Below the pieces are notes generated by a model. It saw only the letters and a program-made list of their open reading frames with translations. It searched no databases and was not told where the DNA came from. This document shows, piece by piece, positions 1 through 5,872 of a stretch of DNA of 5,872 bases. Position numbers and translations under genes: made by a program. Where the stretch lies: the NCBI GenBank assembly GCA_002691785.1, contig NZIX01000028.1, positions 8,497 to 14,368 on the forward strand. The letters run 5' to 3'. Source of the stretch: Fidelibacterota bacterium. Its GTDB lineage: Bacteria > Fidelibacterota > Marinisomatia > Marinisomatales > UBA1611. Every line of letters starts with the position of its first letter. The first letter of the stretch is position 1.

Positions 1-1
1 A

Positions 2-142
2 TTGATTTTTATTTTGTCGATTCTAGTTATTAATCAGCTTTTGTCAAAAAATTTACTTAAATGGAAAAATATTTTTTCATTTCGATTTTATTATAGATCT
101 TATTTCGAAGTAAAAAAAAGTTTTAAAAAAATAATTTTATGA
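2..142 (+). CDS. Possible C-terminal end of a membrane protein, cut by the left window edge
   Basis: The second reading frame is open from the first base of the window for 46 codons and ends at TGA 140-142. A run this long is unexpected by chance in DNA so rich in A and T. The translation starts with a hydrophobic stretch (LIFILSILVI) that could be the end of a membrane-spanning helix. A strongly basic, aromatic-rich tail follows (KWKNIFSFRFYYRSYFEVKK, then SFKKIIL), as expected for a cytoplasmic end under the positive-inside rule. The start lies outside the window and no family motif is visible, so I give no function. It would be transcribed toward pgi, making the two genes convergent. The frame has only two more stops (182 and 242) before 244, so the tail may once have been longer. 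The alternative is a chance open frame in A+T-rich DNA. Confidence 0.4.
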   Translation: MIFILSILVINQLLSKNLLKWKNIFSFRFYYRSYFEVKKSFKKIIL

Positions 143-325
143 TTAATACTTTATTTCTCTTTGATTAGTTTTTTTTGGTATTAGAGGTTATCTTTTTTTG
201 ATATAAAGCTGAAGAGTGGGGTAAAAGAGACAAAAATATATTAGCTCCTAAACTATAAAAAAATTGATAACGAAACATGAGTAGGCTTTTTTAAATGAGT
301 GGTAAATTTGTAAAAGGAGATTATT
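143..325. other. Gene-free A+T-rich stretch between the left-edge frame and the decayed gene
   Basis: No frame here has both a credible start and useful length on either strand. ATG 295 opens a 22-codon frame ending at TAG 361 that overlaps the decayed gene in another frame and has no ribosome binding site, so I do not call it. T-runs at 170-176 and 285-292 are not preceded by strong stems. A TATAAA at 254-259 lacks a matching -35 box. I see no tRNA, riboswitch or repeat array. Confidence 0.5.
314..319 (+). promoter_or_regulatory. Shine-Dalgarno AAGGAG in front of the decayed gene
   Basis: A perfect AAGGAG lies six bases before the ACG at 326. That spacing is ideal for an initiation codon at that position and is the main reason for placing the lost start at 326. 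The same 11-base word TAAAAGGAGAT recurs at 406-416. Confidence 0.4.
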
Positions 326-554
326 ACGAAAGTTTCATTATCAGTTTTATTATTGATTTTTAGCTGCAATGGCTCTAATGCCTTTTGACGTTTCAAATCG
401 TGTTTTAAAAGGAGATAAACAAGAGTTCAAATCTCTTTTTCTCTGAAAATATATGCTTAAACATCATTCTTTTTTCAGTAAGCTATCTGAGTTTTATATC
501 TCAATATTGTCATATCAAATCTTAGTAAATCCAAAATATATGGGGATAGCTTAG
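326..554 (+). pseudogene. Probable remnant of a small exported-protein gene: lost start, frameshift, internal stop
   Basis: Six bases after AAGGAG comes ACG AAA GTT TCA. If ACG replaced ATG, the peptide starts MKVSLSVLLLIFS, followed by CNGSNAF. This is a textbook signal peptide with a basic n-region, a Leu/Ile/Val core and a small-residue SNA cleavage site; the Cys could alternatively belong to a poor lipobox. The frame then meets TGA at 386. Removing one T from the TTTT run at 383-386 continues into DVSNRVLKGDKQEFKSLFL and a TGA at 444. The same frame then stays open through MLKHHSFFSKLSEFY to TAG 552-554. Only one stop interrupts that frame between 357 and 551, fewer than chance predicts here. 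Three defects (start, frame, stop) suggest a decayed gene of roughly 75 codons. No family is recognised. Alternatives are coincidence, a sequencing error in the T-run, or a very short peptide started at ACG. Confidence 0.33.
479..553. repeat. Nine-base inverted repeat with a third partial copy downstream
   Basis: TAAGCTATC at 479-487 is the exact reverse complement of GATAGCTTA at 545-553, with 57 bases between them. A further copy of the left arm, AAGCTAT at 609-615, could instead pair with 546-552 for seven bases. Both arms overlap the tail of the decayed gene. The repeat could be an RNA structure on either strand or leftover sequence. The long loop makes a simple hairpin weak. Confidence 0.35.
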
Positions 555-608
555 GGATGTCAGGTTTTCGTTTTAAATTGAAAAAAAACAAATCCATTTT
601 CTTCCATA

Positions 609-639
609 AAGCTATAACTTATAATAAAAGCTTCTTTTT
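609..639 (+). terminator. Weak terminator-like hairpin read on the plus strand
   Basis: AAGCT at 609-613 can pair with AGCTT at 629-633 across a 15-base loop, followed by one C and TTTTT at 635-639. The stem has only five pairs, so this is marginal. If real it would end transcription coming from the left before it enters pgi antisense. I saw no stronger terminator for pgi itself on the minus strand between 555 and 660. Confidence 0.2.
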
Positions 640-660
640 ATGAAAAAATATTTTATAGAA

Positions 661-2286
661 CTAATAATTTTTATACCTTTTTAATAATCCAGATGTGGAT
701 GAATCATTTCTAGAAAGGTCATTTTTAGTCATTGAATTTAGAATGTCTTTTGCAAGGTTTTTTCCAAGTTCAACTCCCCATTGATCAAAACTATTTATCC
801 TCCAAATTATACCTTGAACAAAAACTTTATGCTCATATAAAGCCAATAATTTTCCAAGACTTTTTGGAGTAAGTTTGTTAATCAAAATTGTATTAGTTGG
901 TCGATTACCAGTAAAAATTTTATGTGGAATTAATTGGTTTATATCAGGATCTTTAAAATCTTTAGAACTTAAACCTTTGATAACTTCTTGCTTAGTTTGT
1001 CCAAATGCCAAAGCCTTTGTCTGAGCAAAAAAATTTGCCATGAGTTTATCATGATGATCTCCAATAGGATTAAGGGACTTTTTAAATCCAATAAAATCAC
1101 AGGGAATTAATTTAGTTCCCTGATGAATAAGTTGATAAAATGCATGCTGACCATTTGTACCTGGTTGTCCCCAAATAATAGGTCCTGTGGTGTAATCTAT
1201 TACGGAATTATTATTGTCAATATTTTTTCCGTTACTTTCCATATCAAGCTGTTGTATGTGAGCTGAAAATTTTGATAAATAATGATCATATGGTAAAATA
1301 GCGTGAGTTTCAGTTTTAAAAAAATTATTATACCATATTCCAATTAGAGCTAAAATAACTGGCAAATTTTTATCTAAGTCACTTTCTCGGAAGTGGCAGT
1401 CCATTTCATATCCACCTATTAAAAATTGATTGAAACGTTCATAGCCAATAGATATTGCAATCGAAAGTCCAATAGAGGACCAGGTTGAATAACGGCCACC
1501 AACATAATCCCAAAATGTAAAAATATTTGACTTATTAATACCAAACTTAACTACTGCTGGTATATTTGTAGACATCGCAGCAAAATGTTTTGATACTGAA
1601 GAGTTGCCAAGTGCCTCTTTAATCCATGATTTTGCAGTGTCTGCATTAGTCATAGTCTCTTGTGTGGTAAAAGTTTTTGATGCAATAAGAAAAAGTGTTT
1701 CTTCAGGATTAATTTTTTTCAAAGTCTCTGAAATATCACTAGCATCAATATTGCTTACAAAGTGAATAGATGGACCATCATTATAATAAGAAAGAGCTTC
1801 GCAAACCATTTTTGGTCCAAGGTCTGAACCTCCTATACCTATATTAACAATATCTTTTATTTTTTTACCAGTACTTCCTTTCCAAACTCCATCTCGAACT
1901 TTATTTGAGAATATTCTAATTTTATTTAAGCTTTCTCTAATATCAGACTTAATATCTTTGTTATTGATTAAAGTTTGGGTTTTTGATTTATCTCTTAATG
2001 CAGTATGTAAAACAGATCTTTTTTCAGTCCAATTTATTTTCTTTGCGCTGAACATATCTTGAATTTTATCCAGAATTTTGGATTCATTTGCAAGTTTGAA
2101 AAGTAAATTCATTGTCTGCTTGTTTATGATGTTTTTACTATAATCAATTAAAAAATCATCTGACTCAATACTAAAGTCCAAAAACCGATTGGGGTCTTGG
2201 AAAAGGTCTCTCAAAGAAAATTTCCTGATTTGATTTTGGTGGTTTTTTAATGCATTCCAAGTATTTGAATTAGTTAGATTGCTCAT
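661..2286 (-). CDS. pgi: Glucose-6-phosphate isomerase
   Basis: This cytoplasmic enzyme interconverts glucose 6-phosphate and fructose 6-phosphate in glycolysis and gluconeogenesis. The 541-residue protein is full length (E. coli type, about 549). It has the two SIS-fold sugar-phosphate domains. Visible motifs are the phosphate-binding IGIGGSDLG at 149-157, SKTFTTQET at 203-211, the first family signature around VGGRYS at 262-267, and QQLDMESNGK ending at 354. GTNGQHAFYQLIHQGTK follows from 376, and the second signature GIIWRINSFDQWGVELGK ends at 509. The expected catalytic residues are present: Glu350, His381 and Lys509. The C-terminus (SSTSGLLKRYKNY) is the usual family ending. The start ATG is supported by an AAAGGA ribosome binding site seven bases upstream and by an N-terminus that matches the family. 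It is transcribed away from gltX, is not in an operon with any visible gene, and shows no damage. Identification is secure. Confidence 0.98.
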   Translation of the reverse strand: MSNLTNSNTWNALKNHQNQIRKFSLRDLFQDPNRFLDFSIESDDFLIDYSKNIINKQTMNLLFKLANESKILDKIQDMFSAKKINWTEKRSVLHTALRDKSKTQTLINNKDIKSDIRESLNKIRIFSNKVRDGVWKGSTGKKIKDIVNIGIGGSDLGPKMVCEALSYYNDGPSIHFVSNIDASDISETLKKINPEETLFLIASKTFTTQETMTNADTAKSWIKEALGNSSVSKHFAAMSTNIPAVVKFGINKSNIFTFWDYVGGRYSTWSSIGLSIAISIGYERFNQFLIGGYEMDCHFRESDLDKNLPVILALIGIWYNNFFKTETHAILPYDHYLSKFSAHIQQLDMESNGKNIDNNNSVIDYTTGPIIWGQPGTNGQHAFYQLIHQGTKLIPCDFIGFKKSLNPIGDHHDKLMANFFAQTKALAFGQTKQEVIKGLSSKDFKDPDINQLIPHKIFTGNRPTNTILINKLTPKSLGKLLALYEHKVFVQGIIWRINSFDQWGVELGKNLAKDILNSMTKNDLSRNDSSTSGLLKRYKNY

Positions 2287-2293
2287 TTTGAAA

Positions 2294-2299
2294 TCCTTT
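2294..2299 (-). promoter_or_regulatory. Ribosome binding site of pgi
   Basis: Read on the minus strand this is AAAGGA, seven bases before the pgi ATG. It is the clearest Shine-Dalgarno among the intact genes here and fixes the pgi start. gltX and the right-edge gene have none. Confidence 0.75.
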
Positions 2300-2331
2300 A
2301 AGTGTAATTAATTATTTTTATTTAGTGGTTA

Positions 2332-2360
2332 AATATTTTAAGGCAAGAAAAGTATGTTAA
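2332..2360 (-). promoter_or_regulatory. Candidate sigma-70-type promoter of pgi
   Basis: On the minus strand TTAACA (2355-2360, five of six to TTGACA) is followed after 17 bases by AATATT (2332-2337, four of six to TATAAT, keeping the important second A and final T). It would give a leader of about 40 bases carrying a ten-base TAATTAATTA palindrome at 2305-2314. A+T-rich DNA yields many such matches, so this is tentative. Another -10-like word, GATAAT at 2362-2367, has no -35 partner. Confidence 0.3.
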
Positions 2361-2432
2361 AATTATCAAATAAAAACTACATAGAAAACGATGCTAAAAT
2401 TTTAATTTAAATTTAAAGCTACAAAATAGGTC

Positions 2433-2470
2433 TAAACATTTATATGAAGACATAGTTATAATTTTATAAT
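2433..2470 (+). promoter_or_regulatory. Candidate promoter of the gltX-glnS operon
   Basis: A perfect TATAAT at 2457-2462 is preceded after 18 bases by TAAACA (2433-2438, four of six to TTGACA). A second perfect TATAAT follows at 2465-2470, so two staggered start sites are possible. The leader would be about 45 to 55 bases. It contains the eight-base palindrome GTAATTAC at 2481-2488 but no T-box or other known riboswitch pattern. Confidence 0.45.
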
Positions 2471-2522
2471 TTAGAGTATAGTAATTACCCAGAAATTAAT
2501 ATACATGATTTTTAATTATTAA

Positions 2523-3926
2523 ATGAAACCTATTGTAAGATTCGCTCCTAGTCCTACTGGAGAACTTCATATTGGTGGAGCTAGAGTAGCACTTTTTAAT
2601 TATTTATTTGCAAAAAAGTACAGTGGTGAATTTTTAGTGCGTATTGAAGATACGGATCTTCAAAGATCAAAGAATAAATATAGAGATCAAATATGCGATT
2701 CATTAAAATGGCTCGGATTAAAATGGAATAGAGATAGCTTTATCCAAAGTAAAAATATAAGCCGGCATAGAAGTACTATCGATCAATTACTATTGTCTGG
2801 TAAAGCCTACAAATGTTTTGCCACAAAAGAGGAGTTAGATTTAATTCGTAAAAAAACTAATTCGTATGCTTATCCAGGGACCTGGCGAAATAGATCCCAA
2901 AAAGATATTTTGAAACAAGAAAATAAATCTAAACCATATTCAATAAGGTTGAAGACTCCTGAAAAAGGTGAGACTTCATTTTTAGATAAAGTCTATGGTA
3001 GGATTAGTGTTAAAAATGCAGAAATAGATGATTTTATTTTAGCACGTTCTGATGCTAATAAATCCCCAGTATATAATCTTGTCGTTACAGTTGATGATCA
3101 TGATATGAATATAACTCATGTTATTAGAGGAGAGGATCATATTTCGAATACTATTAAACAAATTTTATTATTTCAATCTCTTGGTTGGAGTATTCCTCAA
3201 TATGTTCATCTGCCTATGATTTTAGGCTCCAATGGAGAAAGACTTAGTAAGCGGCATGGCGCTACAGGTGTTCAATCTTATCAAAAAATGGGATATCAAC
3301 CAGAAGGTTTATTAAATTATTTAGCTTTCCTTGGTTGGAACCCAGGTACTAACGAAGAAATTATGAAGCTTGATAGGCTTATTGAAACATTCGATTTAGA
3401 TCAAATTCAAAAAAAAAGTGCTATTTTTGATGAAAAAAAGCTTAATTGGATAAGTGGACAACATTTATCAACACAATCTGCAAAGCAAATATTTGATGAT
3501 ATAAAAGGTATAGATACTAAATGGGGTAGCAGTTATCATGATAAATATATTTTATCTGTAATTGACTTACTAAAATCCCGAATGAATTCCATCGTTCAAT
3601 TAATTGATAATTCATCCTACTTTTTTGAAGATTTAGCAACATATGATAAAAACATAATAAATGATATTTGGAAAAAGGATACAAGTTCTGTTCTAGAATC
3701 ATACATGAAGGTAATTGTCAAAATAGATGAATGGAATTCTTATGATTTAGAGGATCATACAAAAAATTTTATGAAACAGTATGATATTGGTTTTGGAAAA
3801 CTTATGAAACCCATAAGGTTTATTTTGTGTGGGGTGCTTAATGGACCACCCCTTTTTGAAATTATGGAATTACTTGGCAAAGATATTTTTATTAAAAGAG
3901 TAGAAAATGCATTAGAGGTAATCTAG
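2523..3926 (+). CDS. gltX: Glutamyl-tRNA synthetase
   Basis: This class Ic synthetase charges tRNA-Glu with glutamate using ATP, in the cytoplasm. The 467 residues match the usual bacterial length. The Rossmann catalytic domain opens with RFAPSPTGELHIGGAR, whose HIGG at 16-19 is the family's HIGH motif. FLVRIEDTD lies at 37-45, RGEDHISNT at 202-210, and the ATP-binding loop RLSKRHGAT at 240-248 (KMSKR class). The helical anticodon-binding half ends in LMKPIRFILCGVLNGPPLFEIMELLGK, listed here only as a landmark. The CxC of the E. coli zinc site is absent: only Cys98 is present and GTWR replaces GTCR, so no zinc is expected. This is common in the family. The start is secure because TAA 2520-2522 directly precedes the ATG, but there is no Shine-Dalgarno. 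An in-frame ATG at 2505 encodes only a five-residue peptide. The adjacent glnS implies a discriminating GluRS; this is inference. Confidence 0.97.
   Translation: MKPIVRFAPSPTGELHIGGARVALFNYLFAKKYSGEFLVRIEDTDLQRSKNKYRDQICDSLKWLGLKWNRDSFIQSKNISRHRSTIDQLLLSGKAYKCFATKEELDLIRKKTNSYAYPGTWRNRSQKDILKQENKSKPYSIRLKTPEKGETSFLDKVYGRISVKNAEIDDFILARSDANKSPVYNLVVTVDDHDMNITHVIRGEDHISNTIKQILLFQSLGWSIPQYVHLPMILGSNGERLSKRHGATGVQSYQKMGYQPEGLLNYLAFLGWNPGTNEEIMKLDRLIETFDLDQIQKKSAIFDEKKLNWISGQHLSTQSAKQIFDDIKGIDTKWGSSYHDKYILSVIDLLKSRMNSIVQLIDNSSYFFEDLATYDKNIINDIWKKDTSSVLESYMKVIVKIDEWNSYDLEDHTKNFMKQYDIGFGKLMKPIRFILCGVLNGPPLFEIMELLGKDIFIKRVENALEVI
3914..3918 (+). promoter_or_regulatory. Ribosome binding site of glnS inside the end of gltX
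   Basis: AGAGG lies within the last codons of gltX, eleven bases before the glnS ATG. The spacing is longer than ideal. Because gltX stops only three bases before the glnS start, ribosomes finishing gltX could also reinitiate directly. Confidence 0.5.
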
Positions 3927-3929
3927 TTT

Positions 3930-5609
3930 ATGTCTAGGGAAAATACTGATCCATTAAATTTTATACAAAAAATTATTAATCAAGATAATAAATCGGGGAA
4001 ATATAATAAAAGAGTTCATACGCGTTTCCCTCCTGAACCAAATGGCTATCTCCACATTGGACACGCCAAATCAATTTGTCTTAACTTTGGAATTGCAGAA
4101 AAATATAACGGTAAATGTAATTTACGGTTCGATGATACAAATCCCTTAAAAGAAGAAAAAGAGTATGTTAATTCAATAATTGAAGATGTCAAATGGTTGG
4201 GTTTTGATTGGGAAGACCGAAAATATTATGCATCCGATTATTTTGAAAAACTATACACCTATGCATTGCAGCTTATCTCAAAAGGTAAAGCCTATGTTTG
4301 TGACTTAAGCCCAGAGGAAATGAGGAATCAAAGAGGTACTCTTAAGCATCCAGGTAAAGCTAGTCCATTTAGAAATAGAAGTATAGATGAAAATATAGGT
4401 TTATTTAAAGGTATGAGAGCGGGAAAGTTTAAGGACAGCGAAAAAACATTAAGAGCTCGTATTGATATGTCTCACTCAAACATAAATATGCGTGATCCTG
4501 TTATGTATAGAGTTTTAAATGCTCCGCACCATAGAACTGGTAATGACTGGTGTATTTACCCTATGTATGATTGGGCACATGGACTAGAAGATTCGATTGA
4601 AAAAATTACACATTCAATTTGTACTTTAGAGTTTGAAGATCATAGGTTATTGTATGAATGGTATTTAAATGCATTAGAATTATACCAACCACAACAAATT
4701 GAATTTGCTCGTTTAAACCTAAGTTATACTATTATGAGTAAGAGAAAATTAAAATTCCTAGTAGATAATCAATTTGTTGATGGATGGGATGATCCAAGAA
4801 TGCCAACAATTTCTGGATTAAGGAGGAGAGGATATACAAAAAATGCAGTCCGAAACTTTGCTGAAGAAGTTGGCATCACAAAAAGAGATTCTATTATTGA
4901 TGCAGTTAGATTAGAAAATGCATTAAGATCAGATTTAAATAAAAGAGCTCCAAGAGCGTTTGCTGTTATTGACCCAATTAAAGTGGTTATCACTAACTTT
5001 CCTGATATTGAATTTGAAACGCTTCAAGCTACGAATAACCCTGAAAAACCTTCTGAAGGTAAGAGAGATATACTGATTACCAAAGAAATATACATTGAAA
5101 GAAGTGACTTCATTGAAAATCCGCCAAAAAAATTTTTTAGATTGGGCCTAGAAAGAGAAGTTCGATTGAGATTTGCATACTTTATAAAATGTCATAGTGT
5201 TTTAAAAAATAAAGATGGAGAAATCAAAGAGATCCACTGTACCTATGACCCCCAGACAAAAGGTGGATCCGCACCTGATGGTAGGAAAGTGAAAGGTACT
5301 ATACATTGGGTAAGTGTTGATCACTCTATTAATGCTGAAATAAGATTATATGATCGTTTATTTAATAAGGTTAATCCCAATGAGGGAGGTGATTATATAA
5401 AGAATATTAACCAAAATTCTTTTAAGGTTTATAAAAACGCAAAACTTGAACTTAGTCTCAAAAGCCCCCATAATAAAGTATATCAGTTTGAAAGAAATGG
5501 ATATTTTATTCAAGATTCCAAATATTCAAAAAGTAATAGACTTATTTTTAATCGAGCAGTGTCGCTTAGAGATTCTTGGGCAAAAATATTAGCCAATAAA
5601 AATAAGTGA
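3930..5609 (+). CDS. glnS: Glutaminyl-tRNA synthetase
   Basis: This cytoplasmic class Ic synthetase attaches glutamine directly to tRNA-Gln, bypassing the Glu-tRNA-Gln amidation route. The 559 residues match the E. coli enzyme (about 554). The catalytic domain shows FPPEPNGYLHIGHAKSI with HIGH at 42-45, LRFDDTNP at 65-72, CIYPMYDWAHG from 208, CTLEFEDHRLLYEW at 231-244 and IMSKRKL at 268-274 (KMSKS motif). Asp68 and Tyr213 correspond to the glutamine-binding Asp66 and Tyr211 of E. coli. The C-terminal beta-barrel anticodon domain has the family landmarks EIYIERSDF, EVRLRFAYFIK, DGRKVKGTIHWVS, AEIRLYDRLF and QFERNGYF, and ends NRAVSLRDSWAK. The start is placed by the family N-terminus and the AGAGG upstream. 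It follows gltX by three bases, so the two are almost certainly one operon. Bacterial GlnRS descends from a eukaryotic-type GluRS/GlnRS and is patchily distributed. Base composition matches its neighbours, so any transfer was old. Intact and secure. Confidence 0.98.
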   Translation: MSRENTDPLNFIQKIINQDNKSGKYNKRVHTRFPPEPNGYLHIGHAKSICLNFGIAEKYNGKCNLRFDDTNPLKEEKEYVNSIIEDVKWLGFDWEDRKYYASDYFEKLYTYALQLISKGKAYVCDLSPEEMRNQRGTLKHPGKASPFRNRSIDENIGLFKGMRAGKFKDSEKTLRARIDMSHSNINMRDPVMYRVLNAPHHRTGNDWCIYPMYDWAHGLEDSIEKITHSICTLEFEDHRLLYEWYLNALELYQPQQIEFARLNLSYTIMSKRKLKFLVDNQFVDGWDDPRMPTISGLRRRGYTKNAVRNFAEEVGITKRDSIIDAVRLENALRSDLNKRAPRAFAVIDPIKVVITNFPDIEFETLQATNNPEKPSEGKRDILITKEIYIERSDFIENPPKKFFRLGLEREVRLRFAYFIKCHSVLKNKDGEIKEIHCTYDPQTKGGSAPDGRKVKGTIHWVSVDHSINAEIRLYDRLFNKVNPNEGGDYIKNINQNSFKVYKNAKLELSLKSPHNKVYQFERNGYFIQDSKYSKSNRLIFNRAVSLRDSWAKILANKNK

Positions 5610-5663
5610 AATACTAATGCAAATTGATCTAGATTATAGTATGAAAAGTTTTAATTTTTAATT

Positions 5664-5872
5664 ATGAGAGTACTGAATAAAATTCAAAAGTTGTTTTTTC
5701 TCTTTATTATGACGGTTCCGTTATATGGCAATAATGCATTTACGTATGTTTATCTTTTACCTTATGATAACATTCAAAATGATTCATCTCTTGATTGGAT
5801 ATCTGTTGGGTTAGTAGATATGGTTCAACAAGAGCTGAAAAATAAGTATGGTGTACGTTTGAAGGATAAAGA
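5664..5872 (+). CDS. N-terminus of an exported protein, possibly TolB-N/CsgG/FlgO-like, cut by the right edge
   Basis: Sixty-nine codons are visible and the frame is open at the edge. Residues 1-25 form a clear signal peptide: basic start (MRVLNKIQK), hydrophobic core LFFLFIMTVPL, and polar end YGNNA with likely cleavage after Ala25, so the product is exported. The mature part begins FTYVYLLPYDNIQND, then SSLDWISVGLVDMVQQEL. A beta strand ending in LPYDN, then DWISVGLVDMV and a helix, resembles the start of periplasmic or outer-membrane lipoprotein-associated domains of the TolB-N, CsgG or FlgO type. Their usual pattern is a hydrophobic strand, PF(D/E)N, then W(L/I)S.G(L/I)..M. This family call is inference from about 40 residues. 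There is no Shine-Dalgarno before the ATG; a lone TATAGT at 5635-5640 could be a -10 box but has no -35. Only 54 bases separate it from glnS, with no clear terminator, so read-through is possible. Confidence 0.75.
   Translation, partial: MRVLNKIQKLFFLFIMTVPLYGNNAFTYVYLLPYDNIQNDSSLDWISVGLVDMVQQELKNKYGVRLKDK

Noticed and set aside
242..292. Terminator-like pairing of CTCCTA with TAGG before TTTTTT
   Set aside because: The stem needs a bulge, has only four to six pairs and spans a loop of about 30 bases, so it is not a credible intrinsic terminator.
421..437. AAGAG-TTCAAAT-CTCTT looks exactly like a tRNA T-arm
   Set aside because: The bases that should form the acceptor stem (438-444) have no partner about 70 bases upstream, and no anticodon arm or D-arm is visible. 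The same bases are better explained as part of the decayed reading frame.
444..446. TGA read as an amino acid, rescuing the frame 357-551
   Set aside because: glnS ends at a TGA exactly where the family ends, and Trp is encoded by TGG throughout, so there is no sign of recoding.
3240..3254. RLSKR instead of KLSKR in the GluRS ATP loop
   Set aside because: Arg at the first position is a tolerated variant of this loop, the catalytic second Lys is kept, and nothing suggests inactivity.
3517..3702. 61-codon frame on the minus strand
   Set aside because: It lies wholly inside gltX, antisense to a well-conserved coding region, has no motif, and is a shadow frame.
4769..4993. 74-codon frame on the minus strand
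   Set aside because: It is antisense within the conserved part of glnS, with no ribosome site or family likeness, so it is a shadow frame.
5617..5661. 14-codon frame between glnS and the last gene
   Set aside because: It is too short, has no ribosome site, and its peptide is unremarkable.
1..5872. CRISPR array, insertion sequence, phage or defence genes
   Set aside because: There are no regularly spaced repeats, no terminal inverted repeats with target duplication, and no transposase, integrase, nuclease or methylase motif in any frame.

Overview
The window is very A+T-rich bacterial DNA (by eye about 30% G+C in genes and lower between them). It uses the standard bacterial code, with TAG and TGA as real stops and TGG for Trp. 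Three complete housekeeping genes are certain: pgi on the minus strand, and a gltX-glnS pair on the plus strand. A secreted-protein gene runs off the right edge. Low G+C, compact spacing and a bacterial GlnRS fit a streamlined, probably marine or otherwise free-living Gram-negative lineage. A Marinimicrobia/SAR406-like or similar uncultured bacterium is my guess from style only, because no marker here fixes the taxonomy.

Layout. Positions 1-660 hold no confident complete gene. The left edge has an open plus-strand frame (2-142) that reads like the end of a membrane protein. Positions 143-325 show nothing convincing. Positions 326-554 look like the wreck of a small exported-protein gene: a good Shine-Dalgarno, ACG where ATG should be, a clean signal peptide, then a frameshift and a stop. 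Around it are inverted repeats that could form mutually exclusive hairpins. Then comes pgi (661-2286, minus), a 236-bp divergent promoter region (2287-2522), gltX (2523-3926) and glnS (3930-5609) three bases apart. After a 54-bp gap an exported protein begins at 5664, whose visible start resembles the TolB-N/CsgG/FlgO type.

How the genes work together. pgi supplies the glucose-6-phosphate/fructose-6-phosphate step of glycolysis and gluconeogenesis. gltX and glnS are two related class Ic synthetases that charge tRNA-Glu and tRNA-Gln. With a dedicated GlnRS the cell need not make Gln-tRNA by the GatCAB amidation route, so this GluRS is expected to be discriminating. The synthetases probably form one transcript from a promoter near 2433-2470, and the downstream exported-protein gene may be read from the same transcript because no clear terminator separates them.

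I found no CRISPR array, transposase, integrase, tRNA or rRNA, and no clear new multi-gene system. The most interesting material is the decayed-gene region at 300-640 and the tight gltX-glnS pairing.
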